Below, in pieces: positions 1-9,178 of a stretch of 64,000 nucleotides of DNA. The DNA lies in NCBI RefSeq assembly GCF_003264855.1, contig NZ_NFZS01000001.1, positions 1,240,001 to 1,304,000 on the forward strand. Reading direction: 5' to 3'. The position numbers were made by a program, and so were the translations under genes. Each line of letters begins with the position of its first letter. Positions within the stretch are counted from its first letter, which is position 1. Source of the stretch: Dyella jiangningensis (GTDB lineage: Bacteria; Pseudomonadota; Gammaproteobacteria; Xanthomonadales; Rhodanobacteraceae). The notes beneath the pieces are model-generated. The model was not told where the DNA came from, ran no database searches, and saw only the letters and a program-made list of their open reading frames with translations.

Positions 1-466
1 GCGTCTCCTGCAGCATGATGGCGGTGCTCGGCACCCAGCTGTCGTCATGGAAATGGGTGAACTGATACTGCGCCTGCAGCACGAAATCACCCAGCCCGAC
101 GCCGCTGCTGTTGGGTCCGCCATCGACGCGGTTATAGCCGAACACCGGGATGACGCCGATGCTGAAGTTGTTGGCGAGGCCATACACCAGGTACGTGCGC
201 GAACCGTAGCTGTTGGCGTGCGAGGTACGCACGTCGTAGAGGTAGGGCTCGGCCAGGAAGTGACCGGGCGCCCCCGTCTCCGGTGAGTTCGCCATCATGG
301 GGCCTGTCCACCACGCGTCTTCGCGCGACTGCCAGTAGACATCTTCCGCCGCGGGGAGGGAGCGCGCGGGCGACGAAAGCAGTTCCAGCAGCATGGCCAG
401 CGCGAAGACGGCCAGGCGGGACAGGGTGGGGACGACCGGGCGATGAACCTTCACAAGCGCTTCCAT
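1..466 (-). CDS. Outer-membrane-type protein, 3' truncated by window edge
   Basis: An open minus-strand frame runs from an ATG at 466 off the left edge, giving 155 N-terminal residues. The start is followed by a basic stretch and a hydrophobic run (LAVFALAMLLELLSS), which reads as a signal peptide with cleavage near the ARS-LPAAED junction. The exported part is rich in aromatic residues and glycine with alternating short strands (YLVYGLANNFSIGVIPVFGY, then GLGDFVLQAQYQF). This resembles outer-membrane beta-barrel proteins of the MetA-pathway/transporter type, but that family call is inference from texture only. It is divergent from a MocR-type regulator across about 157 bp, and such regulators often control the divergent gene. 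The C-terminal part, needed for a firm assignment, lies outside the window. Confidence 0.6.
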   Translation of the reverse strand, partial: MEALVKVHRPVVPTLSRLAVFALAMLLELLSSPARSLPAAEDVYWQSREDAWWTGPMMANSPETGAPGHFLAEPYLYDVRTSHANSYGSRTYLVYGLANNFSIGVIPVFGYNRVDGGPNSSGVGLGDFVLQAQYQFTHFHDDSWVPSTAIMLQET

Positions 467-510
467 GGGCGGGACGGGCGCCACGCTATGTCTCCGGGCG
501 GTCGCCTGAA

Positions 511-544
511 ATATCCACTTTGCTAAGATTCGATATGACCACTT
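511..544. promoter_or_regulatory. Candidate operator: imperfect direct repeat in divergent spacer
   Basis: Two similar blocks, ATATCCACTT (511-520) and ATATGACCACTT (533-544), lie between the divergent outer-membrane gene and the MocR regulator. MocR proteins such as GabR and PdxR are known to bind direct repeats in divergent promoter regions. That this is such a site is inference. Confidence 0.25.
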
Positions 545-623
545 GAGGTCCATGGCGATGTCGTTCGGAGGCGGGGCCGTAGAAGACACGGCCGGGCCTC
601 CCTGGTGCTATCCGGAGATTGCG

Positions 624-2108
624 ATGACCCGCGCGAGCACGAGCTTTCTGCCACCGGTCGCCGTGGATCCGGCGTCCGCCACGCCGATGTACCAGCAGCT
701 GTCGGACTGGTTTCGCCGGGCCATCCTCGATGGGCATCTGCGTCCGGGCCAGGCCGTGCCGTCCACCCGCCATCTCGCCGGCGAACTGTGCATCTCGCGC
801 ATTCCGGTGCTCAGTGCGTACGACCAGTTGCTGGCGGAGGGCTACCTCGAAACCTTCGCCGGTTCGGGCACGCGGGTGGCTAGGGCGATTCCCAGCATGA
901 CGCCGGTGGTGCATCGCCAGCGGGCGGCCGACGAAGGCAAGCCATCGCCCGCGTCGCGACGCATCTCCCACCGCAGCGTGCAGCTGGAAGCACCCGAGCA
1001 GACCTGGCTCGACAGCCTCGGCGCGTTTCGCGTGGGCCTGCCCGCGCTGGATCGTTTTCCCACCTCGGTGTGGGCGCGCCTGGTCAGCCGCCACGCTCGG
1101 GCATCGAGCGTGGAAACCATGTGCTACGGCGACCCCGTAGGACATTGGCCGCTCCGCGAGGCCGTGGCGAACTACCTCGGCATGTCGCGGTCGGTGCGCT
1201 GCGATGCCTCGCAGGTGCTGATCACCACCGGTTCGCAGCAGGCACTGCAGATCTGCGCGCACGTGCTGCTGGATGCCGGCGATCGCGTGTGGATGGAAGA
1301 CCCGGGATATCCCGGCGCGCACCAGGCGTTCCGCACGGCGGGCGTGCAGATGGTGCCCGTGCCGGTGGACGGCGATGGCATCGACGTCGAAGCGGGCATG
1401 CGCCGTGCACGCGGTGCGCGCGCCGCGTACATCTCGCCTTCGCACCAGTTTCCGCTGGGCACCACCATGAGCGCCGCGCGACGCATGCAGCTGCTGGCGT
1501 GGGCGGAGCGCGACGACGCGTGGATCATCGAGGACGACTACGACAGCGAATTTCGCTACGGCGGCAAGCCGGTGGCGTCGCTGCAGGGCCTGGATACCGC
1601 GCGTCGCGTGATCTACCTCGGCACCTTCAGCAAGGTGATGTATCCGGCCTTGCGCCTCGGCTACATGGTGGTGCCGAAGGATCTCGTGCCTGCCTTCCAC
1701 GCGGGCCGCGACGCCATCGACACGTTCTCCTCCACGCTGTTCCAGCTCGCCATGACCGATTTCATCCGCGACGGGCATTTCGCGCGGCACATCCGCGCGA
1801 TGCGCGGCCTTTACCGCGAGCGGCGGGTGGCCTTGATCCAGGCCATCGAGCGATGGCCGGGCGACAGGTTGCGCATCATCGGCGCCGATGCCGGCATGCA
1901 ACTGGTGGGTCTGTTGCCCGAAGGCACGGATGATGTCGCGTTGTCGCGCGAAGCAGCCACGCATGGCGTCTCGGTGCGTCCGTTGTCGCAGTGCTATCTG
2001 GAGTCGCCGGGACGCGCCGGATTGATCCTCGGCTATGGCGGCGTGTCGCCGACGCAGATCGACGAGGGTGTGCGCCGACTCAGCCAATGCCGCGCATTTT
2101 CAGTGTAG
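624..2108 (+). CDS. MocR/PdxR-like transcriptional regulator (GntR wHTH + aminotransferase domain)
   Basis: This 494-residue protein has the two-part MocR architecture. The N-terminal winged helix of GntR type covers roughly residues 20-85 (MYQQLSDWFRRAI, then PSTRHLAGELCISR). It is followed by a fold-type-I aminotransferase domain that binds PLP. The PLP lysine is Lys337 in the motif GTFSKVMYPALRLGY, and the usual substrate-side motifs (IIEDDYDSEFRY, YISPSHQFPLG) are present. Members sense PLP, amino acids or related ligands and act mainly as regulators rather than enzymes. The ATG at 624 is preferred over an upstream ATG at 543 because a GGAG box sits just before it and the upstream residues match nothing in the family. 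Likely targets are itself and the divergent gene. The stop codon lies inside a REP palindrome. Confidence 0.9.
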   Translation: MTRASTSFLPPVAVDPASATPMYQQLSDWFRRAILDGHLRPGQAVPSTRHLAGELCISRIPVLSAYDQLLAEGYLETFAGSGTRVARAIPSMTPVVHRQRAADEGKPSPASRRISHRSVQLEAPEQTWLDSLGAFRVGLPALDRFPTSVWARLVSRHARASSVETMCYGDPVGHWPLREAVANYLGMSRSVRCDASQVLITTGSQQALQICAHVLLDAGDRVWMEDPGYPGAHQAFRTAGVQMVPVPVDGDGIDVEAGMRRARGARAAYISPSHQFPLGTTMSAARRMQLLAWAERDDAWIIEDDYDSEFRYGGKPVASLQGLDTARRVIYLGTFSKVMYPALRLGYMVVPKDLVPAFHAGRDAIDTFSSTLFQLAMTDFIRDGHFARHIRAMRGLYRERRVALIQAIERWPGDRLRIIGADAGMQLVGLLPEGTDDVALSREAATHGVSVRPLSQCYLESPGRAGLILGYGGVSPTQIDEGVRRLSQCRAFSV

Positions 2109-2186
2109 GAGCGCACCCAGTGCGCGACCGCAGCGTCGCGGTGTTACCGCTTCGTAGGCTTTTCGCGCACTGGGTGCGCTCCTACA
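2104..2186. repeat. REP palindrome (24-bp perfect inverted repeat)
   Basis: The arms at 2104-2127 and 2163-2186 are perfect 24-base reverse complements with the core GTAGGAGCGCACC, separated by 35 bases. This core is typical of intergenic REP elements of Xanthomonadales and pseudomonads, which are mobilised by RAYT transposases; no RAYT gene is seen here. The regulator's TAG stop (2106-2108) is inside the left arm. The transcript would fold into a long hairpin that could protect or terminate it, and it sits between convergent genes. Confidence 0.85.
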
Positions 2187-2203
2187 AAAGATCGAAGAGC
2201 GCT

Positions 2204-3171
<968 letters not shown>

Positions 3172-3283
3172 TCAGTTAGTGTACCGGCCGACGATGCTCG
3201 TGTAGCCCGTCTGTTCACGCACGGCCCACCCCGGCGGGATGCCAGAGCGGGCACCGTTGCTTGGCGCCTTAGAAGGAACCCCC

Positions 3284-4561
3284 ATGGCCTTGCGTTTCGA
3301 TCGCGATCGCACTCGCAGTTTCAGCCACTTCCTGTGGCAGCGGTTCATCGACGACAAGTGCTTCGAGACCGCCGGCGCGCTGTCCTACACCACGCTGGTG
3401 TCGCTGGTACCGTTGATCGTCGCTTCGCTGGCGATCTTCGCCGCATTCCCGGCGTTCGCCGACGCGCGGAGCACGCTGATCGAGTTCGTCTTCAGCAATT
3501 TCGTGCCCGCCGCCGGCGAGCGCGTGCAGGAGTACCTCAACGGCTTTGCGGAGAACGCCAGCAAGCTCACCGGCCTCAGCGTGCTGGTGATGTTTTTCAG
3601 CGCGCTGTCGATGATGGTGAGCATCGAGGACCGCATGAACCGCATCTGGCGCGTGCAGCGCCAGCGCAGCTGGGTGTCGCGCGTGCTGCTGTACTGGGCG
3701 GCGCTCACGCTCGGCCCGGTGCTGGTCGTGGGCGGGTTGGCGGTGGCGTCGTACGCGACTGCGCTGCCGATCCTCAACGAGGCGGCGGGCACGTTGGGGT
3801 TGGGCCAGCGACTGTTGGCGACGCTGCCGTTCATCGTCACCTTCCTCACCCTGATGCTGATCTACCTGGTGGTGCCCAACCGCCGGGTGCGCTGGAAGAA
3901 CGCGGCGACCGGCGCGCTGCTCGGCGCAGTGCTGTTCGAGATCGCACGCTGGGGTTTCGCGCGCTTCATCCATCACGCGCACACCTACCAGCAGGTTTAC
4001 GGTGCGGCGCTGGCGGCGATTCCGATCTTCCTGCTGTGGATCTATCTCTCGTGGGTGATCGTGATCCTGTGCGCTTCGGTGGCGGCGTCGGTTTCCGCGT
4101 TCGACTACGAACCGCCCAGGACCTGCCTGCCCGAAGACGCGGCCTTGCTCGGCCTGCTGCTGGTGCTGGGGCATTTCATCGATGCGCATCGCGAGGGTGC
4201 GCAGCTCGACCCGGATCGCGTGCGCGACCGCGTACCGCAACTGCGTGTCGGCGTCATCGCGAATTATTTCGCCGACCTGGAGCGCGCCGACGTGATCCGG
4301 CGCGTGGAGGGCGGCGGCTGGGTGCTGTGTCGCAGCCTCGACAACACCGATTTGCTGCGCGTGTATGCTCACTGCGATTACCGCGTGCCACTGCGTCCCT
4401 CCGAGGATACGCAGGAATACGGACTGGAACTGCCGGTAGAGCTGGTGTCGCTGCTCGACAGCGCCGCCCGGTCGCTCCACGACAGCCTGCGCACGCGGCT
4501 CGACGCGGCTTATCCGCCGGCATCGCCGGCAACGAATGCATCTGAGGATCTCCATCCATGA
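3284..4561 (+). CDS. YihY/BrkB family inner-membrane protein
   Basis: This 425-residue protein of the YihY/virulence factor BrkB family was once misnamed ribonuclease BN. The N-terminal 280 or so residues hold about six membrane segments and the family motif AGALSYTTLVSLVPL. The hydrophilic C-terminus (about 140 residues, with LRVGVIANYFADLERADVIRR) looks like a cytoplasmic winged-helix-like extension present in proteobacterial long forms. The ATG at 3284 is chosen over 3239 because an AGAAGGAA ribosome site precedes it. Its stop overlaps the start of the TlpA-like gene (ATGA). The molecular function of the family is not established. Confidence 0.85.
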   Translation: MALRFDRDRTRSFSHFLWQRFIDDKCFETAGALSYTTLVSLVPLIVASLAIFAAFPAFADARSTLIEFVFSNFVPAAGERVQEYLNGFAENASKLTGLSVLVMFFSALSMMVSIEDRMNRIWRVQRQRSWVSRVLLYWAALTLGPVLVVGGLAVASYATALPILNEAAGTLGLGQRLLATLPFIVTFLTLMLIYLVVPNRRVRWKNAATGALLGAVLFEIARWGFARFIHHAHTYQQVYGAALAAIPIFLLWIYLSWVIVILCASVAASVSAFDYEPPRTCLPEDAALLGLLLVLGHFIDAHREGAQLDPDRVRDRVPQLRVGVIANYFADLERADVIRRVEGGGWVLCRSLDNTDLLRVYAHCDYRVPLRPSEDTQEYGLELPVELVSLLDSAARSLHDSLRTRLDAAYPPASPATNASEDLHP

Positions 4562-5037
4562 CATTGCTGAAACCGCTTGCCACGCTGGGGCTGCTGCTGG
4601 CGTTCGCCGGCAGCGTGCAGGCTGCGATGCCCGAGCAGCCCGCGCTCAAGGTCACCACGCTCGACGGCAAGCCCTACGACCTGGCCAGCCAGCGCGGCAA
4701 GTGGGTGATCGTCAATTTCTGGGCCACGTGGTGCGTGCCGTGCATCAAGGAGATGCCCGACATTTCCCGTTTCGCCGCCGCGCACAAGGACAAGGTGAGT
4801 GCGATCGGCCTTGCCTACGAGGACAGCGAGAAGGCCGATATCCAGGCCTTCCTGGCGAAGCATCCGGTGAGCTATCCGGTGGCGCAGGTCACGCTGGACA
4901 AGCCGCTCACGGATTTCGACGAGCCGCGTGGTCTTCCCACCACCTGGCTGATCGGTCCGGACGGCAAGGTGGCCAAGCGCTTCGTCGGGCCGGTGACGGA
5001 AGCCTCGCTCGGCCAGGCCATCGGTGTCGGCAAATAG
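4558..5037 (+). CDS. TlpA-family periplasmic thiol:disulfide oxidoreductase
   Basis: This 159-residue thioredoxin-fold protein has an N-terminal signal peptide (LLKPLATLGLLLAFAGSVQA), so it acts in the periplasm. The redox motif is WCVPC within VNFWATWCVPCIKEMP, and the cis-proline loop GLPTTWLI is present; both define the TlpA/ResA group. These proteins usually keep cysteines reduced, for example in cytochrome c maturation or copper delivery. The neighbours do not show which substrate it serves. It is translationally coupled to yihY by a four-base overlap, and its stop lies two bases before acyP. Confidence 0.88.
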   Translation: MTLLKPLATLGLLLAFAGSVQAAMPEQPALKVTTLDGKPYDLASQRGKWVIVNFWATWCVPCIKEMPDISRFAAAHKDKVSAIGLAYEDSEKADIQAFLAKHPVSYPVAQVTLDKPLTDFDEPRGLPTTWLIGPDGKVAKRFVGPVTEASLGQAIGVGK

Positions 5038-5039
5038 TC

Positions 5040-5306
5040 ATGCCGGTCGCGCGCTTCCTCGTCAGTGGTAGGGTGCAGGGCGTGTTCTACCGCGCCAGCA
5101 CCCGCGAACAGGCGTTGGCGTTGGGCTTGCGCGGCCATGCGAAGAATCTCTCCGACGGCCGCGTCGAAGTGATCGCGAGCGGCACGGATGCCGCGCTCGA
5201 TGCGCTGGAACAGTGGTTGTGGCGTGGCCCGTCGGGCGCACGCGTGGATGACGTGCGACGCGAGCATTGCGACGCGCCGGTCGACGATGCATTCCACACG
5301 CGCTGA
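5040..5306 (+). CDS. acyP: Acylphosphatase
   Basis: This 88-residue protein has the full acylphosphatase signature. The phosphate loop is FLVSGRVQGVFYRAST, with the catalytic arginine in VQGVFYR, and the catalytic asparagine is in KNLSDGRVEV. The enzyme hydrolyses carboxyl-phosphate bonds such as acetyl or carbamoyl phosphate in the cytoplasm. The ATG at 5040 follows the TlpA stop by two bases and gives the normal family length, while a longer in-frame reading would overlap the TlpA gene. It is the last gene of the coupled yihY-tlpA-acyP unit and ends seven bases before a convergent gene. Confidence 0.93.
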   Translation: MPVARFLVSGRVQGVFYRASTREQALALGLRGHAKNLSDGRVEVIASGTDAALDALEQWLWRGPSGARVDDVRREHCDAPVDDAFHTR

Positions 5307-5313
5307 AGCCGCC

Positions 5314-8121
5314 CTACGCGGTGGTGGAGCGATCCATCGGCATGAACGGGCGCGGAGCGTCCACGATAAAGCCCTGTGCGAAATCGATGCCGAGTCGCCG
5401 CACTTCGTCCAGCAAGGGGCCTGAGCTCACGCATTCGGCGATGGTGCGCTTGCCGGTGGCGTGCCCGAGCTTGTTGATCGCCTCGACCATCGCGTAGTCG
5501 ATGGGGTCGTGCAGCATGTCCTTCACGAAGCTGCCTTCGATCTTCACGAAGTCCACCGGCAGGTGCTTGAGATAGGTGAAAGACGACATGCCCGCGCCGA
5601 AGTCGTCGAGGGAGAAACGGCAACCCAGTGCACGCATGTCCTCGATGAAGGCAATGGCGCGCGAGAGGCTGGAAATGGCGGCGGTTTCGGTGATCTCGAA
5701 ACAGATCGTCGAAGGCGCGATGCCGAACAGCGCGAACTGCTCGCGCAGGTAGGCCGTGAAGTCCACGTCGCACAGCGACGTGCCGGACAGGTTGATGGAG
5801 CAAAGCGGCGGCGTGTTCGTGGGCTCGCGCGTGGCCAGGGTGCGCAAGCCGGTAAAGGCCGCGTGCACCACCCAGCGGTCGATCGAAGGCATCAGGCCGT
5901 AGCGTTCCGCGGCAGGGATGAAGGCGCGGGGCGGGATCAGCGAACCATCCTCGTCGCGCATGCGCAGCAGCAGTTCGAAATGCCGCCGGTTCCGCGTCTG
6001 CCGCAGGTCGAGGATGTCCTGCGCGTACAGCACCAGCTGGCCTGTCGACAGCGCGCGCTGCAGGCGGCCCACCCAGCACATCTCGGACTGCCGTACGGCG
6101 ACTTCGTCGTTGTCCAGGTGATAGGTCTGCACGCGGTTGCGGCCCTTCTCCTTGGCCAGATGGCAGGCGGCGTCGGCGGCACCAAGGATGTCGTCGGTGA
6201 TCGAGCGAGTCGCATCGATGCTCACCATGCCGATGCTGGCGGAGATCACGAAGCTGTGCTGGCGGTAGGCGAAGTGATGGTCGCCAATCGCCGTGCGAAG
6301 GCTTTCGGCGACGGCCAAGGCGGCTTCTTCTTCGCAGTTTTCCAGCAGGAACACGAACTCGTCGCCGCCCAGGCGCGCCACGGCATCGGACGAGCGGACC
6401 ACCGTGCCGAACAGGGCCGCCAATTGGCGCAGCAGCTCGTCGCCGGCGGCGTGGCTGCAGGTGTCGTTGATCACCTTGAACTGGTCGAGATCCACGTACA
6501 GCACGGCGAACGAGGAACCTGCGCTCTGTGTGCCGTGCATGGCCTGGGCCAGGCGTCGTTCGAATTCGCGGCGGTTGATCAGACCGGTGAGCGGATCGTG
6601 GCTGGCCTGATAGCTGAGTTGCGCGGCGTGCTCGCGCTCGCTGCTCACGTCGCGCATCACCAGCACCACGCCGCTGGTGGCACCCAGGCGATCGCGGATC
6701 GGCGTGACGGTGAGGTCGACCGCCACCGACCATCCATCGGCATGCATCAGCAGCAGCTTGTCGGGCGAACCCCATGCCGCCTGTCGCTGCAGTACCTGGC
6801 CCACCGGGTCGGACATCGGCTGCCGATTGGCTTCGCTCACGAAGCGGCAGACGGAGGCCACGGGCAACCCATGCGCCAGTTCCATCGACCAGCGTGTCAG
6901 GCGTTCGGCGCTGGGGTTGAGGTAGTCGATGAAGCCGCGCGCATCGGTGGTGATCACGGCATCGCCGATCGACTGCAGCGTCACCTCCGCCCGTTCCTTC
7001 GCGGCGAACAGCATGGCGTCGGCTTCGCGGCGCTCGGTGATGTCGGTGACCGAGCCCGCCGTGCGCACGGCCATGCCGTCGACGGCGCGGGTGGACGCGC
7101 CGCGTGCGTGATACCAGCGGATGCGTCCATCGATACGCGGGACGCGGAACTGCAGGTCCAGCGGATGGCCGCGGCGCACGTGCGCCACCACCGCGCGCCT
7201 GGCGACCAGCCGATCGTCAGGATGCAGCCGGCTGAATACGTCGATGGCGTGCGCCGGGCCCTGCTCCTCGGGCATGCCGAGCATCTGGCGCAGGCGCGGC
7301 GACAGATAGACCTGCCGGCTGCGTCGGTCCCAGTCCCACAGGCCGTCGTTGCTGCCGGCGACGGCGAGCTGGTATCGATCGTCGCTCGCGCGCAGCTCCT
7401 CGACCATGCGTGCGCGCTCGTCCAGCAGTCGGCGGGCACGACGCGTCGCCACCAGCACCAGCAGCGCGCCGATGGCGCACAGCGAGATGCGCAGCAGCGT
7501 GGCGGTTTCGCGCGACGCTTTGCCCAGCGCATCGGAAAAGGCGAACTCCAGCGGCGTCAGCCGCGCGTCGAGCACGCGGATGCGATCGCGAGACTGCTCG
7601 ATCCACAGGCGGTCGCGCTCGCCCGCCAATGCATGGCGATGGATGTCGTCGGCGGCCCGTACCAGTTCGCCGATGACTTCGTCGCCCTCGACCCATGCAT
7701 CCACCGCCTTGTGGACATCGCGCATGCCGCCCGCGTGGCGATACAGCCGTGTCATGCCCGGCACATCGGCCTCGTCGATGCCGCCACGCACGAACTCGCG
7801 GCTGACCACCGACATGTCGGGCGAGGGCTGGTTCAGTTCGAGGCGCGCGCGACGATCGCCCTGCGGTATGGCGATGGCGTTGAGGAACGCCTGGTAATCG
7901 TGCTCGGAGAACGTGGTGAGGTAATGCTGAAGCTCCGACACGGCGACCTTCTGGGCCTTCGACCAGTGGCTTTCGCCGCCCACGAAGGCACGCGCCGCGG
8001 ACATCACGTCCAGGCTGGCCACGCACAGCAGGATCATCACCACGATCACCAGCACGAACGGACCGACGATCGCGTCGCGTTCCCGCCCGGCCAGCGTGGC
8101 CCTCAGGCCCCTTGCCGGCAT
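5314..8121 (-). CDS. Membrane-bound PAS-PAS-GGDEF-EAL cyclic-di-GMP protein
   Basis: This 935-residue signalling protein has a transmembrane helix at about 18-40, a periplasmic helical region to about 208, and a second helix at about 209-226. PAS domains follow at about 245-365 and 375-495, then GGDEF (505-665) and EAL (680-930). The diguanylate cyclase motif is intact (RLGGDEF at 584-589) and the inhibitory site RSSD lies five residues upstream. In the EAL domain the signature reads FELLLRM, which keeps the glutamate. NLS, ITET, LDDFGAG and a lysine (VKIEG) are retained, but the usual AEGVE motif is AECVSS, so its second glutamate is serine. Cyclase activity is likely and phosphodiesterase activity plausible; the net output is not predictable. 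Confidence 0.92.
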   Translation of the reverse strand: MPARGLRATLAGRERDAIVGPFVLVIVVMILLCVASLDVMSAARAFVGGESHWSKAQKVAVSELQHYLTTFSEHDYQAFLNAIAIPQGDRRARLELNQPSPDMSVVSREFVRGGIDEADVPGMTRLYRHAGGMRDVHKAVDAWVEGDEVIGELVRAADDIHRHALAGERDRLWIEQSRDRIRVLDARLTPLEFAFSDALGKASRETATLLRISLCAIGALLVLVATRRARRLLDERARMVEELRASDDRYQLAVAGSNDGLWDWDRRSRQVYLSPRLRQMLGMPEEQGPAHAIDVFSRLHPDDRLVARRAVVAHVRRGHPLDLQFRVPRIDGRIRWYHARGASTRAVDGMAVRTAGSVTDITERREADAMLFAAKERAEVTLQSIGDAVITTDARGFIDYLNPSAERLTRWSMELAHGLPVASVCRFVSEANRQPMSDPVGQVLQRQAAWGSPDKLLLMHADGWSVAVDLTVTPIRDRLGATSGVVLVMRDVSSEREHAAQLSYQASHDPLTGLINRREFERRLAQAMHGTQSAGSSFAVLYVDLDQFKVINDTCSHAAGDELLRQLAALFGTVVRSSDAVARLGGDEFVFLLENCEEEAALAVAESLRTAIGDHHFAYRQHSFVISASIGMVSIDATRSITDDILGAADAACHLAKEKGRNRVQTYHLDNDEVAVRQSEMCWVGRLQRALSTGQLVLYAQDILDLRQTRNRRHFELLLRMRDEDGSLIPPRAFIPAAERYGLMPSIDRWVVHAAFTGLRTLATREPTNTPPLCSINLSGTSLCDVDFTAYLREQFALFGIAPSTICFEITETAAISSLSRAIAFIEDMRALGCRFSLDDFGAGMSSFTYLKHLPVDFVKIEGSFVKDMLHDPIDYAMVEAINKLGHATGKRTIAECVSSGPLLDEVRRLGIDFAQGFIVDAPRPFMPMDRSTTA

Positions 8122-8291
8122 ACGTCCTCCCCCCGGGTCTCCATGCGGGCCCTCATGGCTTATCGGCGCCCGGCGTGTCGGCTTTAGTTAGAGGCTGGCG
8201 GGCGTGGCGAAGGTCGCGCGGGTGACCGCCGCCTTCACGAGATGAAGAAGCTCGGCCGCGGCGCACTGCATCGGGTCGCCACCTGGCGGGT

Positions 8292-9068
8292 TCAACCGGC
8301 GGTATCGGGCACCCACAGCGCCTTGCTGGTGACGTGCTCGGTCTTGGGCTTGCCCTTGAGCTTGGGCAGCTTGGGTTCGGGAATGTTGACGTCGTGGCGC
8401 GGTATCTGTTCCAGCAGATGGCGGATCAGGTTCACGCGCCCGCGTTTCTGGTCGTTGTAGTCGACCACGAACCACGGCGCGTTCGGACGATGCGTGCGCT
8501 CGATCATCACGTCGCGCAGATGGCCGATTTCCTCGTACTTCTCGCGCGAGGCGAGGTCGTTGCGCGACAGCTTCCAGCGCTTGAGCGGATCCTTGGCGCG
8601 TTCGGAGAAACGTTCTTCCTGCTGCTCCTGGTCCACCGCCAGCCAGTACTTCAGCAGGATGATGCCATCGTCGGTGAGCAGCTTCTCGAACGCCGGCACC
8701 GCCGCCATGAAGGCCTTGTACTGCGCCTTGGTGCAGAAGCCCATCGCCGGTTCCACCACGGCGCGGTTGTACCAGCTGCGATCGAACAGCACGAGTTCGC
8801 CCGCGCTGGGCAGATGCTCCACGTAGCGCTGGAAATACCACTGCGTGGTTTCGGTTTCGCTAGGCTTGGGCAGCGACGCGATGCGATAGCCGCGCGTGTC
8901 CATCGATTCGGTGATGGCCTTGATGGTGCCGCCCTTGCCGGCCGCATCGCGTCCTTCGAACACCACCACCAGGCGCTGCCCGCCGTGCCGAAGCCAGCGG
9001 TTGAGGCTCGCCAGTTCCAGCTGCAGTTCTTCCATCGCACGGCGATAGCTCTTGTCCTTCTTGGCCAT
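8292..9068 (-). CDS. ppk2: Polyphosphate kinase 2 family protein (PPK2)
   Basis: This 258-residue cytoplasmic kinase transfers phosphate between polyphosphate and nucleoside diphosphates or monophosphates. The Walker A motif is in FEGRDAAGKGGTIKAI, Walker B in LFDRSWYNRAVVEP, and the lid module in DPLKRWKLSRNDL. All are complete and the length fits one-domain PPK2. The ATG at 9068 follows a strong AAGGAG site. A much longer in-frame reading upstream is spurious because it crosses the antisense of the glycosyltransferase gene. Class I (ADP to ATP) is likely from length, but substrate class cannot be settled by eye. It stands alone, 110 bp after the GT41 gene stop. Confidence 0.93.
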   Translation of the reverse strand: MAKKDKSYRRAMEELQLELASLNRWLRHGGQRLVVVFEGRDAAGKGGTIKAITESMDTRGYRIASLPKPSETETTQWYFQRYVEHLPSAGELVLFDRSWYNRAVVEPAMGFCTKAQYKAFMAAVPAFEKLLTDDGIILLKYWLAVDQEQQEERFSERAKDPLKRWKLSRNDLASREKYEEIGHLRDVMIERTHRPNAPWFVVDYNDQKRGRVNLIRHLLEQIPRHDVNIPEPKLPKLKGKPKTEHVTSKALWVPDTAG

Positions 9069-9178
9069 GGCGGGAATCTCCTTGAAGGGAAGGAACCTGC
9101 ATTGTGGGCGAAGCGCGCGTGCGGCAGGTGAAGGCCGCACGCGCCTGTCCCGCCGGCGAACGGCGCGCGCCCTCCGGC

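Noticed and set aside
543-623. Upstream start of the MocR regulator at 543
   Set aside because: No ribosome site, and the extra 27 residues are unlike the family; 624 has a GGAG box at proper spacing.
5461-8187. 908-codon plus-strand open frame opposite the GGDEF/EAL gene
   Set aside because: Low-complexity His/Arg/Ala composition and no motifs; the minus strand encodes complete PAS, GGDEF and EAL domains.
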